Origin: Methylibium sp. NZG
GTDB lineage: Bacteria; Pseudomonadota; Gammaproteobacteria; Burkholderiales; Burkholderiaceae_C
NCBI GenBank assembly: GCA_001263235.1
Contig: LGRD01000006.1
Coordinates: forward strand, 85,041-149,040
Length of the DNA stretch: 64,000 bases
Reading direction: 5' to 3'
Below the pieces are notes generated by a model. It was not told the origin of the DNA, ran no database searches, and saw nothing but the letters and a program-made list of their open reading frames with translations. Shown here in pieces: positions 16,706 through 26,411 of this stretch (position 1 is its first letter; each line of letters begins with the position of its first letter). The position numbers were made by a program, and so were the translations under genes.

Positions 16706-19644
16706 GTGCGGCTTCCTTGGCTGTCGACGCGGCCGGCAAACCAGGCGCGCCAGCGGGGTTTGTCGGGCTTCATGCCGGGCAGCGATGGCACGCTGGCGAA
16801 CTGCGGGAAGCTCTGCGCCGGCTCGCCCGCGCCGGCCTTGCGGATGTTCACGCGCACGTCGTACCAGCCGGCCTGGCCGGTGATCGGGTCGGCGTTGGAG
16901 GCACGCACGCCGTGCGCGTCTTCGGGCAGCTCTTCGCTGATGAGGTGGTTCAGCAAGAAGCCCTTCTCCGATTCGTTGGCGTTGTCGCTCAGCGCCCACG
17001 CGCCCTTGGACTTGCCGATCGCATTCCACGTCCACACCGTGCCCGGCTCCACCGCCTCGCTGTGGCGGCACTGGCAGCGCACTTTGCCCCACATCGACTC
17101 GACCCACATCCAGTCGCCGTCTTCGATGCCGGCGGCGCGTGCGGTTTTGGTGTTGACGAACAGATGGTTGTGCGCATGGATCTGGCGCAGCCAAGCGTTT
17201 TGCGAGTCCCACGAGTGGTACATGGCCATCGGCCGTTGGGTCACCGCGGCAAGTGGGAACTTCGCTGCGTCGCTCGCCTGCACCTCCAGCGGCGCGTACC
17301 AGAACGGCAGCGGGTCGAAGAACTGATCGACCCGCGCGCGCAGCCGGTCGGGCGGTTGGCGGCCGCCGCCCTTGCCCTGTGCCGCCAGGCGAAAGCGCTG
17401 GATGAACTCCGAGTAAATGTGAATCGTGATCGGGTCGTTGTCACGCCGCAGCCCCACCTGCTGCGCCCAGTCCATGTAGCCGCGGTTCCAGTTGCGCATG
17501 TACTGGATCTCCGGCGCCATGCGGTGGTGGTGCACGCAGTTGTTGGCGGCGTACATCTCCCACTGGTTCGGGTTGGGCTCGCCGCGCAGCGACTGGCTGC
17601 CGTCCTTGCCGCGCCAGCCGCTCAGAAAGCCGATGCCCGAGCCCGGCGCGGTTTCGTAGCGGATGATGAAGTCGGTGTAGCCCTGGTACTTGCGCGTGCC
17701 CTCGGCCGTGGTGAAGGCGGGCAGCTTCAGCCGCCCGGCCAGTTCCACCAGCACCTCCTGGAACGGCTTGCACTGGCCCAGTGGCGGCAGCACCGGCACG
17801 CGCACGCCATCGCAGGGGCCGTCGAACTCGCTGATCGGCCGGTCCAGCATCGACATCACGTCGTGCCGTTCGAGGTAGCTGGTGTCGGGAAGGATCAAAT
17901 CGGCAAACGCCGTCATCTCCGACTGGAAGGTGTCGCACACCACGAGGAACGGGATCTTGTATTGGCCGCTCTTCTCCCCGCCCTCATGCTTGTCGGCCAG
18001 CATGCGCCGCACCTCGCTGGTGTTCATGCTCGAGTTCCAGGCCATGTTGGCCATGAACAGCATCAGCGTGTCGATCGGGTACGGGTCGCCGCGCCAGGCG
18101 TTGGTGATGACGTTGTGCATCAGCCCGTGCGCCGACAGCGGGTACTCCCACGAGAAGCCCTTGTCGATGCGCACCGGCTCGCCGGCATCGTCCACGCACA
18201 AGTCCTCGGGCGACTCGGGCCAGCCCAGCGGCGGCGCGTCCAGCGGCGTGTTCGGCTTGATCGAGTTCGGCCCCTTGGGCGGGCGCGCGTTCGGCGGCAC
18301 GGCGCGCGGGTAGGGCGCCTTGTGGCGAAAGCCGCCCGGCCGGTCGATCGTGCCCAGCAGCGACATCAAAATGGCCAGCGCACGCACCGTCTGGAAGCCG
18401 TTGCTGTGCGCCGCCAGGCCGCGCATGGCGTGGAACGCCACCGGGTTGCCGGTGACGCTCTTGTGCTCGCGGCCCCACCAGTCCGTCCAGGCGATCGGCA
18501 GTTCGATTTTCTGGTCGCGCGCGGTCATGCCCATCTCGTGCGCAAGGCGACGGATGGTCGCGGCAGCGATTCCGGTGATGCCCTCGGCCCACTCGGGCGT
18601 GCAGGCGCGCACGCGCTCTTCGAGCAACTGGAAGGCCGGCTTGGCGGGCGTGCCGTCAGGCATGCTGAAGGCGCCGAAGAGCTTCGGGTCGGCGCCCTCG
18701 GCGTGGTCGGCCGCCGGCGCGTTGGTGTGGCGGTCCCACCAATAGAAGTTGTGCGGGCGCAGCTTGTTGTGCGTTTCACCGTCGGCGTTGCGCAGCATCA
18801 TGCCGAAGTCGTCGCTGCCGTCCTGCTGGTTCACCAGTTGGCCGGCGTTGGTATAGCGCGCGACGAACTCGCGGTCGTACAGGCCGAGCGAGATCAGCTC
18901 GCGGATGATCGCCAGCAGCAGCGCACCGTCGGTGCCCGGGCGGATCGGGATCCACTCGTCGGCAATCGCCGCATAGCCGGTGCGGATCGGGTTGATCGCG
19001 ATGAAGCGGCCGCCATCGCGCTTGAACTTCGACAGCGCCGCCTTCATCGGGTTGCTGTGGTGGTCTTCGGCGGTGCCGATCATCACGAACAGCTTGGCGC
19101 GTTCCAGGTCGGGGCCGCCGAACTCCCAGAACGAGCCGCCGATCGTGTAGATCATGCCGGCGGCCATGTTCACCGAACAGAAGCCACCATGCGCCGCATA
19201 GTTGGGCGTGCCGAACTGGCGCGCGAACAAGCCGGTGAGCGCCTGCATCTGGTCGCGCCCGGTGAACAGCGCGAACTTCTTGGGGTCGGTGCCGCGCAGG
19301 TGGGCCAGGCGTTGCGTGAGGATGTCGAAGGTTTCGTCCCACGAGATCGGCTCGAACTCGCCGGCTCCGCGCTCGGCGCCGGCCTTGCGCCGCAGCGGCT
19401 GCGTGAGCCGCGCGGGCGAGTACTGCTTCATGATCCCCGACGAGCCCTTGGCGCACAGGATGCCCTTGTTCAACGGGTGATCCGGGTTGCCCTCGATGTA
19501 GCGCACCTCGGGGCCGTTGCCGCCGTCGCGCAAGTGCACGCGAATGCCGCAGCGGCAGGCGCACATGTAGCAGGTGGTGGTCTTGACGTCGGTCTTGGCG
19601 CCCGGCTGCGCCGGGGCGGTGGGGTCGTGCAAGGGCGCACTCAT
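16702..19644 (-). CDS. soeA: Molybdopterin oxidoreductase, probable sulfite dehydrogenase catalytic subunit
   Basis: 980 residues from ATG 19644. Near the N-terminus a [4Fe-4S] motif Cys-x2-Cys-x3-Cys (C25, C28, C32, in TCYMCACRCG) and a fourth Cys in GILCAKGS are present. The candidate Mo-ligand Cys is in HGGFCSVN. There is no twin-arginine signal peptide, so the enzyme should be cytoplasmic. Length, lack of a Tat signal and the DmsB/DmsC-type partners fit SoeA of the SoeABC sulfite-oxidising enzyme of purple sulfur bacteria and relatives. DmsA-like reductases are shorter and Tat-exported. Other members (polysulfide or thiosulfate reductase type) cannot be excluded without alignment. Confidence 0.7.
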   Translation of the reverse strand: MSAPLHDPTAPAQPGAKTDVKTTTCYMCACRCGIRVHLRDGGNGPEVRYIEGNPDHPLNKGILCAKGSSGIMKQYSPARLTQPLRRKAGAERGAGEFEPISWDETFDILTQRLAHLRGTDPKKFALFTGRDQMQALTGLFARQFGTPNYAAHGGFCSVNMAAGMIYTIGGSFWEFGGPDLERAKLFVMIGTAEDHHSNPMKAALSKFKRDGGRFIAINPIRTGYAAIADEWIPIRPGTDGALLLAIIRELISLGLYDREFVARYTNAGQLVNQQDGSDDFGMMLRNADGETHNKLRPHNFYWWDRHTNAPAADHAEGADPKLFGAFSMPDGTPAKPAFQLLEERVRACTPEWAEGITGIAAATIRRLAHEMGMTARDQKIELPIAWTDWWGREHKSVTGNPVAFHAMRGLAAHSNGFQTVRALAILMSLLGTIDRPGGFRHKAPYPRAVPPNARPPKGPNSIKPNTPLDAPPLGWPESPEDLCVDDAGEPVRIDKGFSWEYPLSAHGLMHNVITNAWRGDPYPIDTLMLFMANMAWNSSMNTSEVRRMLADKHEGGEKSGQYKIPFLVVCDTFQSEMTAFADLILPDTSYLERHDVMSMLDRPISEFDGPCDGVRVPVLPPLGQCKPFQEVLVELAGRLKLPAFTTAEGTRKYQGYTDFIIRYETAPGSGIGFLSGWRGKDGSQSLRGEPNPNQWEMYAANNCVHHHRMAPEIQYMRNWNRGYMDWAQQVGLRRDNDPITIHIYSEFIQRFRLAAQGKGGGRQPPDRLRARVDQFFDPLPFWYAPLEVQASDAAKFPLAAVTQRPMAMYHSWDSQNAWLRQIHAHNHLFVNTKTARAAGIEDGDWMWVESMWGKVRCQCRHSEAVEPGTVWTWNAIGKSKGAWALSDNANESEKGFLLNHLISEELPEDAHGVRASNADPITGQAGWYDVRVNIRKAGAGEPAQSFPQFASVPSLPGMKPDKPRWRAWFAGRVDSQGSRT

Positions 19645-19847
19645 GGGGCGGCCTGTCGATCGATGCATCGATTGATGATGAACTCCTGGGGCGAGCCCGC
19701 ATTTTCCATCAATCAAGGCCGGCGCCGGCGCCGCCCTCGACGCTGCGACGGAACTGGCGTAACGTCACGCCGGAGCCACTGAGCCGACGCGATGGCGTGC
19801 GCGCCAGGCCGGTGGCGGGGCACCTCAATGTTCAAGGAGATCGACAA

Positions 19848-21035
19848 ATGAGCCAACGTGATGTGGTGGTGCTGGGCGCGGCGCGCTCGGCGATCGGGAC
19901 CTTCGGCGGCTCGCTCGCCGACATCGAGCCGGCCGAGCTGGCCGGCACGGTCATGAAAGAGGCGGTCAAGCGCTCCGGCGTCGACCCGAAAGCGATCAAC
20001 TACGTGACGGTGGGCAACACCATCCCGACCGAAAGCCGCTTTGCCTACGTGGCGCGCGTGGCGTCCATCCAGGCCGGGTTGCCGATGGACAGCGTGGCGA
20101 TGTCGGTGAACCGGCTGTGCTCGTCGGGGTTGCAGGCGATCGTCACGTCGGCGCAGAACATCCTGCTCGGCGATTGCGACTACGGCGTCGGCGGCGGTGT
20201 GGAGGTGATGAGCCGTGGCGGCTACCTGTCGCCGGCCATGCGCACCGGCGCGCGCATGGGCGACACCAAGCTGATCGACACCATGGTCGCCACACTGACC
20301 GACCCGTTCGGCGTCGGCCACATGGGCATCACGGCGGAGAACCTGGTGGCCAAGTGGGGCATCACCCGCGAGCAGCAAGACGCGCTGGCGGTCGAGTCGC
20401 ACCGCCGCGCCGCCGCGGCGATTGCCGAAGGCCGCTTCAAGTCGCAGATCGTGCCGATCGTCAAGCAGACGAAGAAGGGCGAGGTCAGCTTCGACACCGA
20501 CGAACACGTGAAGGCCAGCACCACCATGGAAACGCTGGCCAAGATGAAGCCGGCGTTCAAGAAAGAAGGCGGCTCGGTGACAGCGGGCAACGCGTCGGGC
20601 ATCAACGACGGGGCTGCCTTCTTCGTGCTGGCGGACGCGACGGTGGCGGCGAACGCCGGCCACAAACCGATGGCGCGGCTGGTGTCGTACGCGGTGGCCG
20701 GCGTGCCCAACGAGATCATGGGCGAAGGGCCGATTCCGGCCTCGAAGCTGGCGCTGAAGAAGGCCGGGCTCACGCTCGACAAGATGGACGTGATCGAGAG
20801 CAACGAAGCGTTCGCCGCGCAGGCCATCGCGGTGGCACGCGGGCTGGAGCTCGACATGAAGAAGACCAACCCGAACGGCGGCGCGATCGCGCTGGGTCAC
20901 CCGATCGGTTGTTCGGGCGCCTTCCTCGCCACCAAGGCGATCTACGAACTGCACCGCACAGGCGGACGCTATGCGCTGGTGACGATGTGCATCGGCGGCG
21001 GGCAGGGCATCGCTGCGGTGTTCGAACGGCTCTGA
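19848..21035 (+). CDS. Acetyl-CoA acetyltransferase / thiolase
   Basis: 395-residue thiolase. The acyl-accepting Cys91 lies in NRLCSSGLQA, the catalytic His in GGAIALGHPIGCSGA, and the second Cys in CIGGGQG. It either condenses two acetyl-CoA (toward polyhydroxyalkanoate or ketone bodies) or cleaves 3-ketoacyl-CoA; sequence alone does not decide. The ATG at 19848 has a strong AAGGAGA ribosome-binding site eight bases upstream; an earlier frame start is unsupported. It is monocistronic, ended by a hairpin at 21058-21083. Confidence 0.93.
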   Translation: MSQRDVVVLGAARSAIGTFGGSLADIEPAELAGTVMKEAVKRSGVDPKAINYVTVGNTIPTESRFAYVARVASIQAGLPMDSVAMSVNRLCSSGLQAIVTSAQNILLGDCDYGVGGGVEVMSRGGYLSPAMRTGARMGDTKLIDTMVATLTDPFGVGHMGITAENLVAKWGITREQQDALAVESHRRAAAAIAEGRFKSQIVPIVKQTKKGEVSFDTDEHVKASTTMETLAKMKPAFKKEGGSVTAGNASGINDGAAFFVLADATVAANAGHKPMARLVSYAVAGVPNEIMGEGPIPASKLALKKAGLTLDKMDVIESNEAFAAQAIAVARGLELDMKKTNPNGGAIALGHPIGCSGAFLATKAIYELHRTGGRYALVTMCIGGGQGIAAVFERL

Positions 21036-21057
21036 CGCTTGCGACTCGAGGTCCCCA

Positions 21058-21083
21058 CCGCCCGGTTCGTCACCGGGCGGTTT
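21058..21083 (+). terminator. Intrinsic terminator after the thiolase gene
   Basis: A 9-base GC-rich stem (CCGCCCGGT / ACCGGGCGG) with a 5-base loop TCGTC is followed by TTT. It lies 22 bases after the thiolase stop and overlaps the stop codon of the converging RIO kinase gene. Confidence 0.7.
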
Positions 21084-21918
21084 GCATTCGGAGCAGGCGC
21101 GCGGCCTCCTCGGCGCGCGCGTTGTCGATCTCGCGCAGCACGCCGCCCAGGTCCACGGTTCCGGCCCTGTGCTCGTAGCGGCCGGTCAACGGCGTCTCGG
21201 GGCCGAGCGCGCCGCGTTGGAACAAGTCCCAGATTTCGGCACCGAACTGCGTCGCCAGCAACTCCGGTGCCGACCGGCCGAAGAAGTCGCGCAGGTTGCC
21301 CACGTCGCGCAGCAACATGCGCTGCGCATGGTTGTTGCCGGCAGCGTCCACCGCCTGCGGCAGGTCGATGATCACTGGCCCGTCAGCCGCGAGCAGGATG
21401 TTGAACTCCGACAAGTCGCCGTGCACGACGCCGGCACACAGCATGCGCACCACCTCGGCGAGCAGCGTCGCGTGGTGCGCGCGCGCCTGCTCGGGCGTGA
21501 AGGCCACGTCGTTCAGGCGCGGAGCCGCGTCGCCGTGCTCGTCGGCCACCAGCTCCATCAGCAGCACGCCCTCGAAGAAGTTGAACGGCTTGGGCACGCG
21601 CACGCCGGCTGCGGCCAGGCGGTAGAGCGCATCGACCTCGGCGCTCTGCCACGCTGCTTCCTGCGCTTCGCGGCCGAACCGCGTGCCCTTGGCCATCGCA
21701 CGCGCCTGGCGGGAGTTCTTGACCTTGCGGTTCTCGGTGTAGTCCACCGCCTGCCTGAAGCTGCGCTGCGTCGCCTCTTTGTAGACCTTGGCGCAGCGCA
21801 CCTCGCCGCCGCAGCGCACGACGAAGACCATCGCCTCCTTGCCGCTCATCAACTGGCGCTGCACGCTGTCGATCAGGCCCTCATCGACGAGCGACTGCAG
21901 CCGGGCGGGCGTCTTCAT
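21070..21918 (-). CDS. RIO-like serine/threonine protein kinase
   Basis: 282 residues. The catalytic loop HGDLSEFNILL and metal-binding IIDLPQAVD are those of RIO kinases; the N-lobe has VRCGGEVRCAKVYKE with the ATP-binding Lys. This matches the bacterial RIO group that carries an N-terminal helical region (SVQRQLMSGKEAMVFVVR). Targets in bacteria are not established. It lies 24 bases downstream of the M16 peptidase gene on the same strand and probably shares its transcript. Confidence 0.9.
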   Translation of the reverse strand: MKTPARLQSLVDEGLIDSVQRQLMSGKEAMVFVVRCGGEVRCAKVYKEATQRSFRQAVDYTENRKVKNSRQARAMAKGTRFGREAQEAAWQSAEVDALYRLAAAGVRVPKPFNFFEGVLLMELVADEHGDAAPRLNDVAFTPEQARAHHATLLAEVVRMLCAGVVHGDLSEFNILLAADGPVIIDLPQAVDAAGNNHAQRMLLRDVGNLRDFFGRSAPELLATQFGAEIWDLFQRGALGPETPLTGRYEHRAGTVDLGGVLREIDNARAEEAARLLRMQTAR

Positions 21919-21942
21919 GCGGCAGCCTTCATGCGGCGACCT

Positions 21943-23253
21943 TCATGCCGCAAGCAAGCGACGCCGCGCCGGCGTCACGAGCGCGCGCATCCGCTCGCTC
22001 ACGCCCTGAGCCACCTTGCCGGTGATGGCGACCGAGGCCGGCGAGGCCAGCATGCGCCGGAACTCGGCGCGCACGTCGTCTACGGTGACGGCTTGCACGC
22101 GCGCGAGCGTCGCGGCCCGCGGTCGAACGCGGCCGAGCGCAAACAGGTCGCGCGCCGCGTCTTCGAGCCGCTGGTAGGGCTGCTCCTGGGCACGCAGGTA
22201 CCGCACCGCGATCTGGTTGCGGGCGCGCTGCAGGTCCACCGCCGACACGTCTTCGGTGTGCAGCACCAGCAGGCGCATCGTCTCGCGGATGAATTCGTCG
22301 AGCTGCTCCGGCGCGGTCGAGGCTTCGATGACGAACTGCCCGCCGAGCTCCATCACGTCGGCCGAGCAGGCGGCGTAGTAGACGAGCGCGCGGCGCTCGC
22401 GCACCTGATCCATCAGCGGCGAGCTCATGCCCTCGCCGAACAGCGCCGCCGCCACCACGCCGGCCTGGTGCGCGCCGGCCAGCGGCGGCAGGGCAAAACC
22501 GAGCACCACGTGCGTCTGCGGCGCACCGGGCAGCTTGCGCGCCGCAACGCCGCCCAGGTACTCGGGCGCAGTCACCACGTTCGGGGTGCCAGCCTCCATC
22601 GAGCCGAACGCGGCCTGCGCATGCACCAGCACGTCGGCCGGGGCCACATTGCCAGCCACGCCGACGATCACATTGGCGCCGGTGTACTGCTGGCGCACGT
22701 AGCCAGTCAGCTCGTCGCGCGTGAGCCGCTCGATGTTGCCGCGCGTGCCGATCACCGGCTGCGCCAGCGCGTGCGTGCCGAAGCACAGCTTGTCGAACAG
22801 CTTGAACGCGGTGGACATGCCGTCGTCTTCGTCCTCGGTGTACTCGTGCAGGATCACTTGGCGCTCGCGCTCCAGTTCGGCCTGCGGGTAGCTGCTGTGC
22901 CGCACGATGTCGCCGAGCATGCGCACGAAGGTGCCGGCGTCGCGCGCCATGCCGCGCATGTGGTACGCGGTGTGGTCCTTGTCGGTGTGGGCGTTGACCT
23001 CGGCGCCGAGCAGTTCGGCGTCGAGGTTGACCTGCTGGCAACTGCGCTCGGCCGTGCCCTTGAAGGCCATGTGCTCGCAGAAGTGGCTTGCGCCGTTCAG
23101 CCGCCGGCTCTCGTGCGCACTGCCGGTGCGCACGAACACGCTGACGCTGGCGCTGTCCACCTGCGGCATCTGCAGCGTGAGCACGCGCACGCCATTGGGC
23201 AGCGTGGCCAGGGTGGTGTCGGCGTCGGCGGTGTGGTGGGTGTTCAGTGCCAT
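21943..23253 (-). CDS. M16 family zinc peptidase (PqqL/processing-peptidase type)
   Basis: 436 residues from ATG 23253. The inverted zinc motif HFCEH is at residues 57-61, with the downstream Glu in AELLGAEVNAHTDKDHTAYH. A C-terminal R/Y pair region (VRERRALVYYAAC) is as in mitochondrial-processing-peptidase-like family members. No signal peptide is evident, so it is likely cytoplasmic. Frame extension upstream to 23436 overlaps an unrelated low-complexity region and is not used. Next to it is the large coiled-coil gene on the same strand. Confidence 0.92.
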   Translation of the reverse strand: MALNTHHTADADTTLATLPNGVRVLTLQMPQVDSASVSVFVRTGSAHESRRLNGASHFCEHMAFKGTAERSCQQVNLDAELLGAEVNAHTDKDHTAYHMRGMARDAGTFVRMLGDIVRHSSYPQAELERERQVILHEYTEDEDDGMSTAFKLFDKLCFGTHALAQPVIGTRGNIERLTRDELTGYVRQQYTGANVIVGVAGNVAPADVLVHAQAAFGSMEAGTPNVVTAPEYLGGVAARKLPGAPQTHVVLGFALPPLAGAHQAGVVAAALFGEGMSSPLMDQVRERRALVYYAACSADVMELGGQFVIEASTAPEQLDEFIRETMRLLVLHTEDVSAVDLQRARNQIAVRYLRAQEQPYQRLEDAARDLFALGRVRPRAATLARVQAVTVDDVRAEFRRMLASPASVAITGKVAQGVSERMRALVTPARRRLLAA

Positions 23254-23371
23254 GGGCGGACTATGCCTTGTCGGCAGTGCCCCGCCGCACCCATGGTTGA
23301 ACGCGCCGGCCCGCGGGCTCGCTCGCCTGCCTGCGGCGTGCAGGGCCGGCGGGCGCCCCAGCCGCGCGGCG

Positions 23372-26059
23372 TCAAGCCGTGCGCGTGCGCAATGCCTTGA
23401 TGCCCTGCTCGATGCGCTCGGCCACCTCGCGCTCACGCTGCAGCGCGCGCAGCGTGTTTTGCGCCTCCTGCACCGTGAAGTCCAGCCGCGCGAGCTTTTC
23501 GCCCACGTGATCGATCACCGCGCGCTGCTCGCCCAGCATCTCCAGGTTCACGTTGATGTCGCCCAGCATGTGGGTGATGCTGTTGGCGCGCTGCTCCACC
23601 TCTTCCACCGTCTTGCGGCGCGACTCGATCAGCGCGATCTTGCCGTCGGTGTCGGCCACGCGGCCGAGCAGGTCGTCGACCTTGGCACGCAGGTCGCTCA
23701 CGTCGCTGCGGTGTTCGGCCACGAATTGCAGGTCGGCCTTGCTGCGGCTGCTGATCTGGCGGATGTTCTCCACCTCGGCCTTCACCGCCTGCACCAGCGC
23801 CTCGCGGTCGGCCAGCGAGCGGATCTTCTGGTCCACCGCCTCGGTGCCACGGTCCAGGTCGGCCAGGCGCCCCTCGAAGGCGGCGATGTTCTTCTCGGTG
23901 CTCAGCAGTTGCGTGCGGCGCTGCTCCAGCTGCTTGACGACCGTCTCGGCGCGCCGGATCTGCTCTTCGGCCGCATCGGTCTGCGCCACGGCGTCGCGCT
24001 GGCGTGCCTGCACCTGCGCCAGTTCGGCCAGCACCTCTTCCTTCAGCGCGGCGGCGCGGCCCAGGTCGTCGCTCGCGGCCTGCACCTGCTTCAGGCGCTC
24101 GGCGGTCTCTGCCGACAAGGCTTGCCCCTGCTCCACCAGCTCGGCAAAGCGAGTCTGTTGCGCTTGCACCAGAGCCTCGTCCTGTTTGACAGCCTGCACG
24201 AGCGCTTGCGACTTTTCCAGCGTCTGCATCAGCGCCGTGACCTGCGAAGCGACGGGCATCAGACGGGTCTGCGATGCGGCCACGCCGTCGAGCTTCTGCT
24301 GTGCGTCGCCCACCTGCGTGGCGAGCGAGTCGCACAGGCCCTTCAGGCTCTCGACTTCGGCGCGGCGCTGCAACTGCTCGCCGAGCTTGCGTTCGACGTC
24401 GGACGTGACCACGTGCAGCCCGTTGACACGCTCTTCGAGCCGCTCGACGAACTGCTGACGTGCGCCTACGCGCGTGAGTTGCCCGTCCAGCTCAGCAGCC
24501 ACTTGGGCCAGCCGCTCGGCCGACTTGCCGCCTTCGTCCACCAGCGCGAGCTTGCCGAGCACGGTGTCGAGCCGCGCCTCGATGTCGGGCGTTCGGCCCA
24601 GCATCGTGGCAGTGCGTTCGCCCAGCGCTTCGAGCGCGGCGCGGTCCACGGCGAGCTTGTCGCGCAACTGCATCGCCTCCGCGTGCGCCTTGTGAAACTC
24701 GGCCAGCTCACGGCGCACCGCGTCGACCTCCTGCTGCGATTTCATCAGCCCGTCGTGCTGCACCGCGGTGCGCTTGGCCAGTGCATCCACTTGCGCCAAT
24801 TGTTCGGTGAGCGCGTCGAGGTCGCTCTGCTTGCGCGCCAGGTCGCCGGCCTCGGCCATCAGAACAGCAAACGACTTGCCGAGCGTGTCGGTGCGCTGCT
24901 GCATCGCGGTCAGCGTCTCGTCGCGGGCGAGAACGCTCTGCACGCGCGCTTCCGAGTCGCTCACCGCCAGCGCGAGCGACTTGAGCCGCTGGTCGAACGC
25001 ATCGACCTCGCCTTTCTCGACCGACAGCCGCTCGACCGTCGCCTTCAGGTACTCGGACAGCGACAGCCCCTGCGTTTCGAGCCGCGCCGACTCGCGCATG
25101 AACTCGTCGCGCGCGGCGGTGGCCGCCGACAACTGCTGCTGCGTCGACTGCGCCAGCTCGTCCAGCCGCGCCAGCGCTTCTTCGGTGCGCTGCATCTGCT
25201 CGTTGCCGGCGGCAAGCTTGGCGATCTGCGCGTCCATCGTCCACACCATCTCGTTGAGCCGCGTGGCCTCGACGACGGCGTGCTCGACCGTGTGCTTCTG
25301 CGTTTCGAGCGCGCGGGCCTTGTGCGACACGTGCTCGGCCAATGCGTTGAGCGCCGCAAGTCGCTTCTCGGTGCCCTGGCTGAGCGTCTGCAATTGCGCC
25401 AGCGCGTCGAGCTTGCCTTGCACATCGCTCACCGCTTGCGTGGCCGACGCGGCGTCGGCGCGTGCGCCTTGGGCGCTGCTCTGGATGCTCTGCATCTGCT
25501 GGCGCAACTCGGCCTCCGCGCCTCGCAGCGAGTCGAACTCGCTCTTCAGCACGCTCACGTCGTTAATCGCGCGCCCCATCTCGGCGCCCGACTGGCTCAG
25601 TTCCGAGCGCAAGTCGTCGAGTTGTGCGCCTTCCTGGCGCAACGCCGCGAGCGTGGCCTGCGCGGCGTGCGCTTGCGCGTGCATCGCGTCCAGCGCCTGG
25701 CGGTGCTGCTGCAGCTCGCCGTCGGGCGCTGTCAGCGCCTGGGCCACGCGCTGCGCCTCGGCCACCTGGCCGAGCATATCGTCCATGCGCTTTTCGATCT
25801 GGTCGAGAGCCTTCGCGCGCTTCTCTTGGTTGGCCGCGGTGGCGGCGAGCTGGTCCATCTTGCGCTCCATCGCGTCGGCCTTTTCGGCGAGCGCGTCGAG
25901 CGCCTGGCTGGTGCGCGCGAGCTTGGTCGATGCGCCACCCAGCTGCGCCATCAACGCGCCGAGCGCAGCGCGTTCGTCGCGCGCCTGGATCACCAGCGTG
26001 CGCAGGTCGTCTTGCACCTGCCGGCGGTCGCCGCCGTTCTTGAAGATCGTGTCCAACAT
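23372..26059 (-). CDS. Very long coiled-coil protein, unknown function
   Basis: 895 residues from ATG 26059, chosen for its GGAGGAGG ribosome-binding site. After a short N-terminus (MLDTIFKNGGDRRQVQDDLR) almost the whole protein is Ala/Gln/Glu/Leu-rich heptad coiled coil with no signal peptide, no transmembrane segment and no ATPase motif, so it is not SMC or RecN. The last about 120 residues, starting ADLQFVAEHRSDVSDLR and ending QREREVAERIEQGIKALR, recur nearly unchanged at the end of the divergent gene 26412-27710. The shared tail suggests a common partner or mutual assembly. I do not recognise a named family; a cytoskeletal or scaffold role is inference only. Confidence 0.8.
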   Translation of the reverse strand: MLDTIFKNGGDRRQVQDDLRTLVIQARDERAALGALMAQLGGASTKLARTSQALDALAEKADAMERKMDQLAATAANQEKRAKALDQIEKRMDDMLGQVAEAQRVAQALTAPDGELQQHRQALDAMHAQAHAAQATLAALRQEGAQLDDLRSELSQSGAEMGRAINDVSVLKSEFDSLRGAEAELRQQMQSIQSSAQGARADAASATQAVSDVQGKLDALAQLQTLSQGTEKRLAALNALAEHVSHKARALETQKHTVEHAVVEATRLNEMVWTMDAQIAKLAAGNEQMQRTEEALARLDELAQSTQQQLSAATAARDEFMRESARLETQGLSLSEYLKATVERLSVEKGEVDAFDQRLKSLALAVSDSEARVQSVLARDETLTAMQQRTDTLGKSFAVLMAEAGDLARKQSDLDALTEQLAQVDALAKRTAVQHDGLMKSQQEVDAVRRELAEFHKAHAEAMQLRDKLAVDRAALEALGERTATMLGRTPDIEARLDTVLGKLALVDEGGKSAERLAQVAAELDGQLTRVGARQQFVERLEERVNGLHVVTSDVERKLGEQLQRRAEVESLKGLCDSLATQVGDAQQKLDGVAASQTRLMPVASQVTALMQTLEKSQALVQAVKQDEALVQAQQTRFAELVEQGQALSAETAERLKQVQAASDDLGRAAALKEEVLAELAQVQARQRDAVAQTDAAEEQIRRAETVVKQLEQRRTQLLSTEKNIAAFEGRLADLDRGTEAVDQKIRSLADREALVQAVKAEVENIRQISSRSKADLQFVAEHRSDVSDLRAKVDDLLGRVADTDGKIALIESRRKTVEEVEQRANSITHMLGDINVNLEMLGEQRAVIDHVGEKLARLDFTVQEAQNTLRALQREREVAERIEQGIKALRTRTA

Positions 26060-26411
26060 GTTTGAGCCTCCTCCAAAAGGCCAATCCGATAGGGCAGAAC
26101 CGAGCTGAAATCTGCGTTGCAGCCGTGCGCGCTGACACCTGGTTACGTGCGGCCGGCCAGCCCTTGCGCGGGTCGTTGCGGCCGCGGGCTTTGATGCTTC
26201 GTTATACCGTGGCATTGTTCATTCGTTCACGTGCAAGAGCCGCGTGTCGGCCGGGATATGGACCCGGACGTGAACTAGTTGTGAACGCGCGCGTGCCTGC
26301 GTTTTCGAGCGTCGCGCGAAGCGGGCGGGAGATAATCTCGCCCTCTGCGACACGGTGTGTCGACCCCCCTAGTTTGTTGCCCGAGTCGCCCCGCTCGTCA
26401 CGCGCCACGCC
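26060..26411. other. Divergent intergenic region of the coiled-coil gene pair
   Basis: 352 bases between two head-to-head genes. It is visibly less GC-rich than its surroundings in parts (for example TTCGTTATACCGTGGCATTGTTCATTC around 26200, quoted in two halves: TTCGTTATACCGTG, GCATTGTTCATTC). Promoters for both genes must lie here, but no box pair is convincing by eye. No gene or RNA was found. Confidence 0.5.

Noticed and set aside
16717..19782. A 1021-codon plus-strand open frame opposite soeA
   Set aside because: Arg/Ala/Val-rich shadow translation with no domain; soeA on the other strand has all catalytic motifs.
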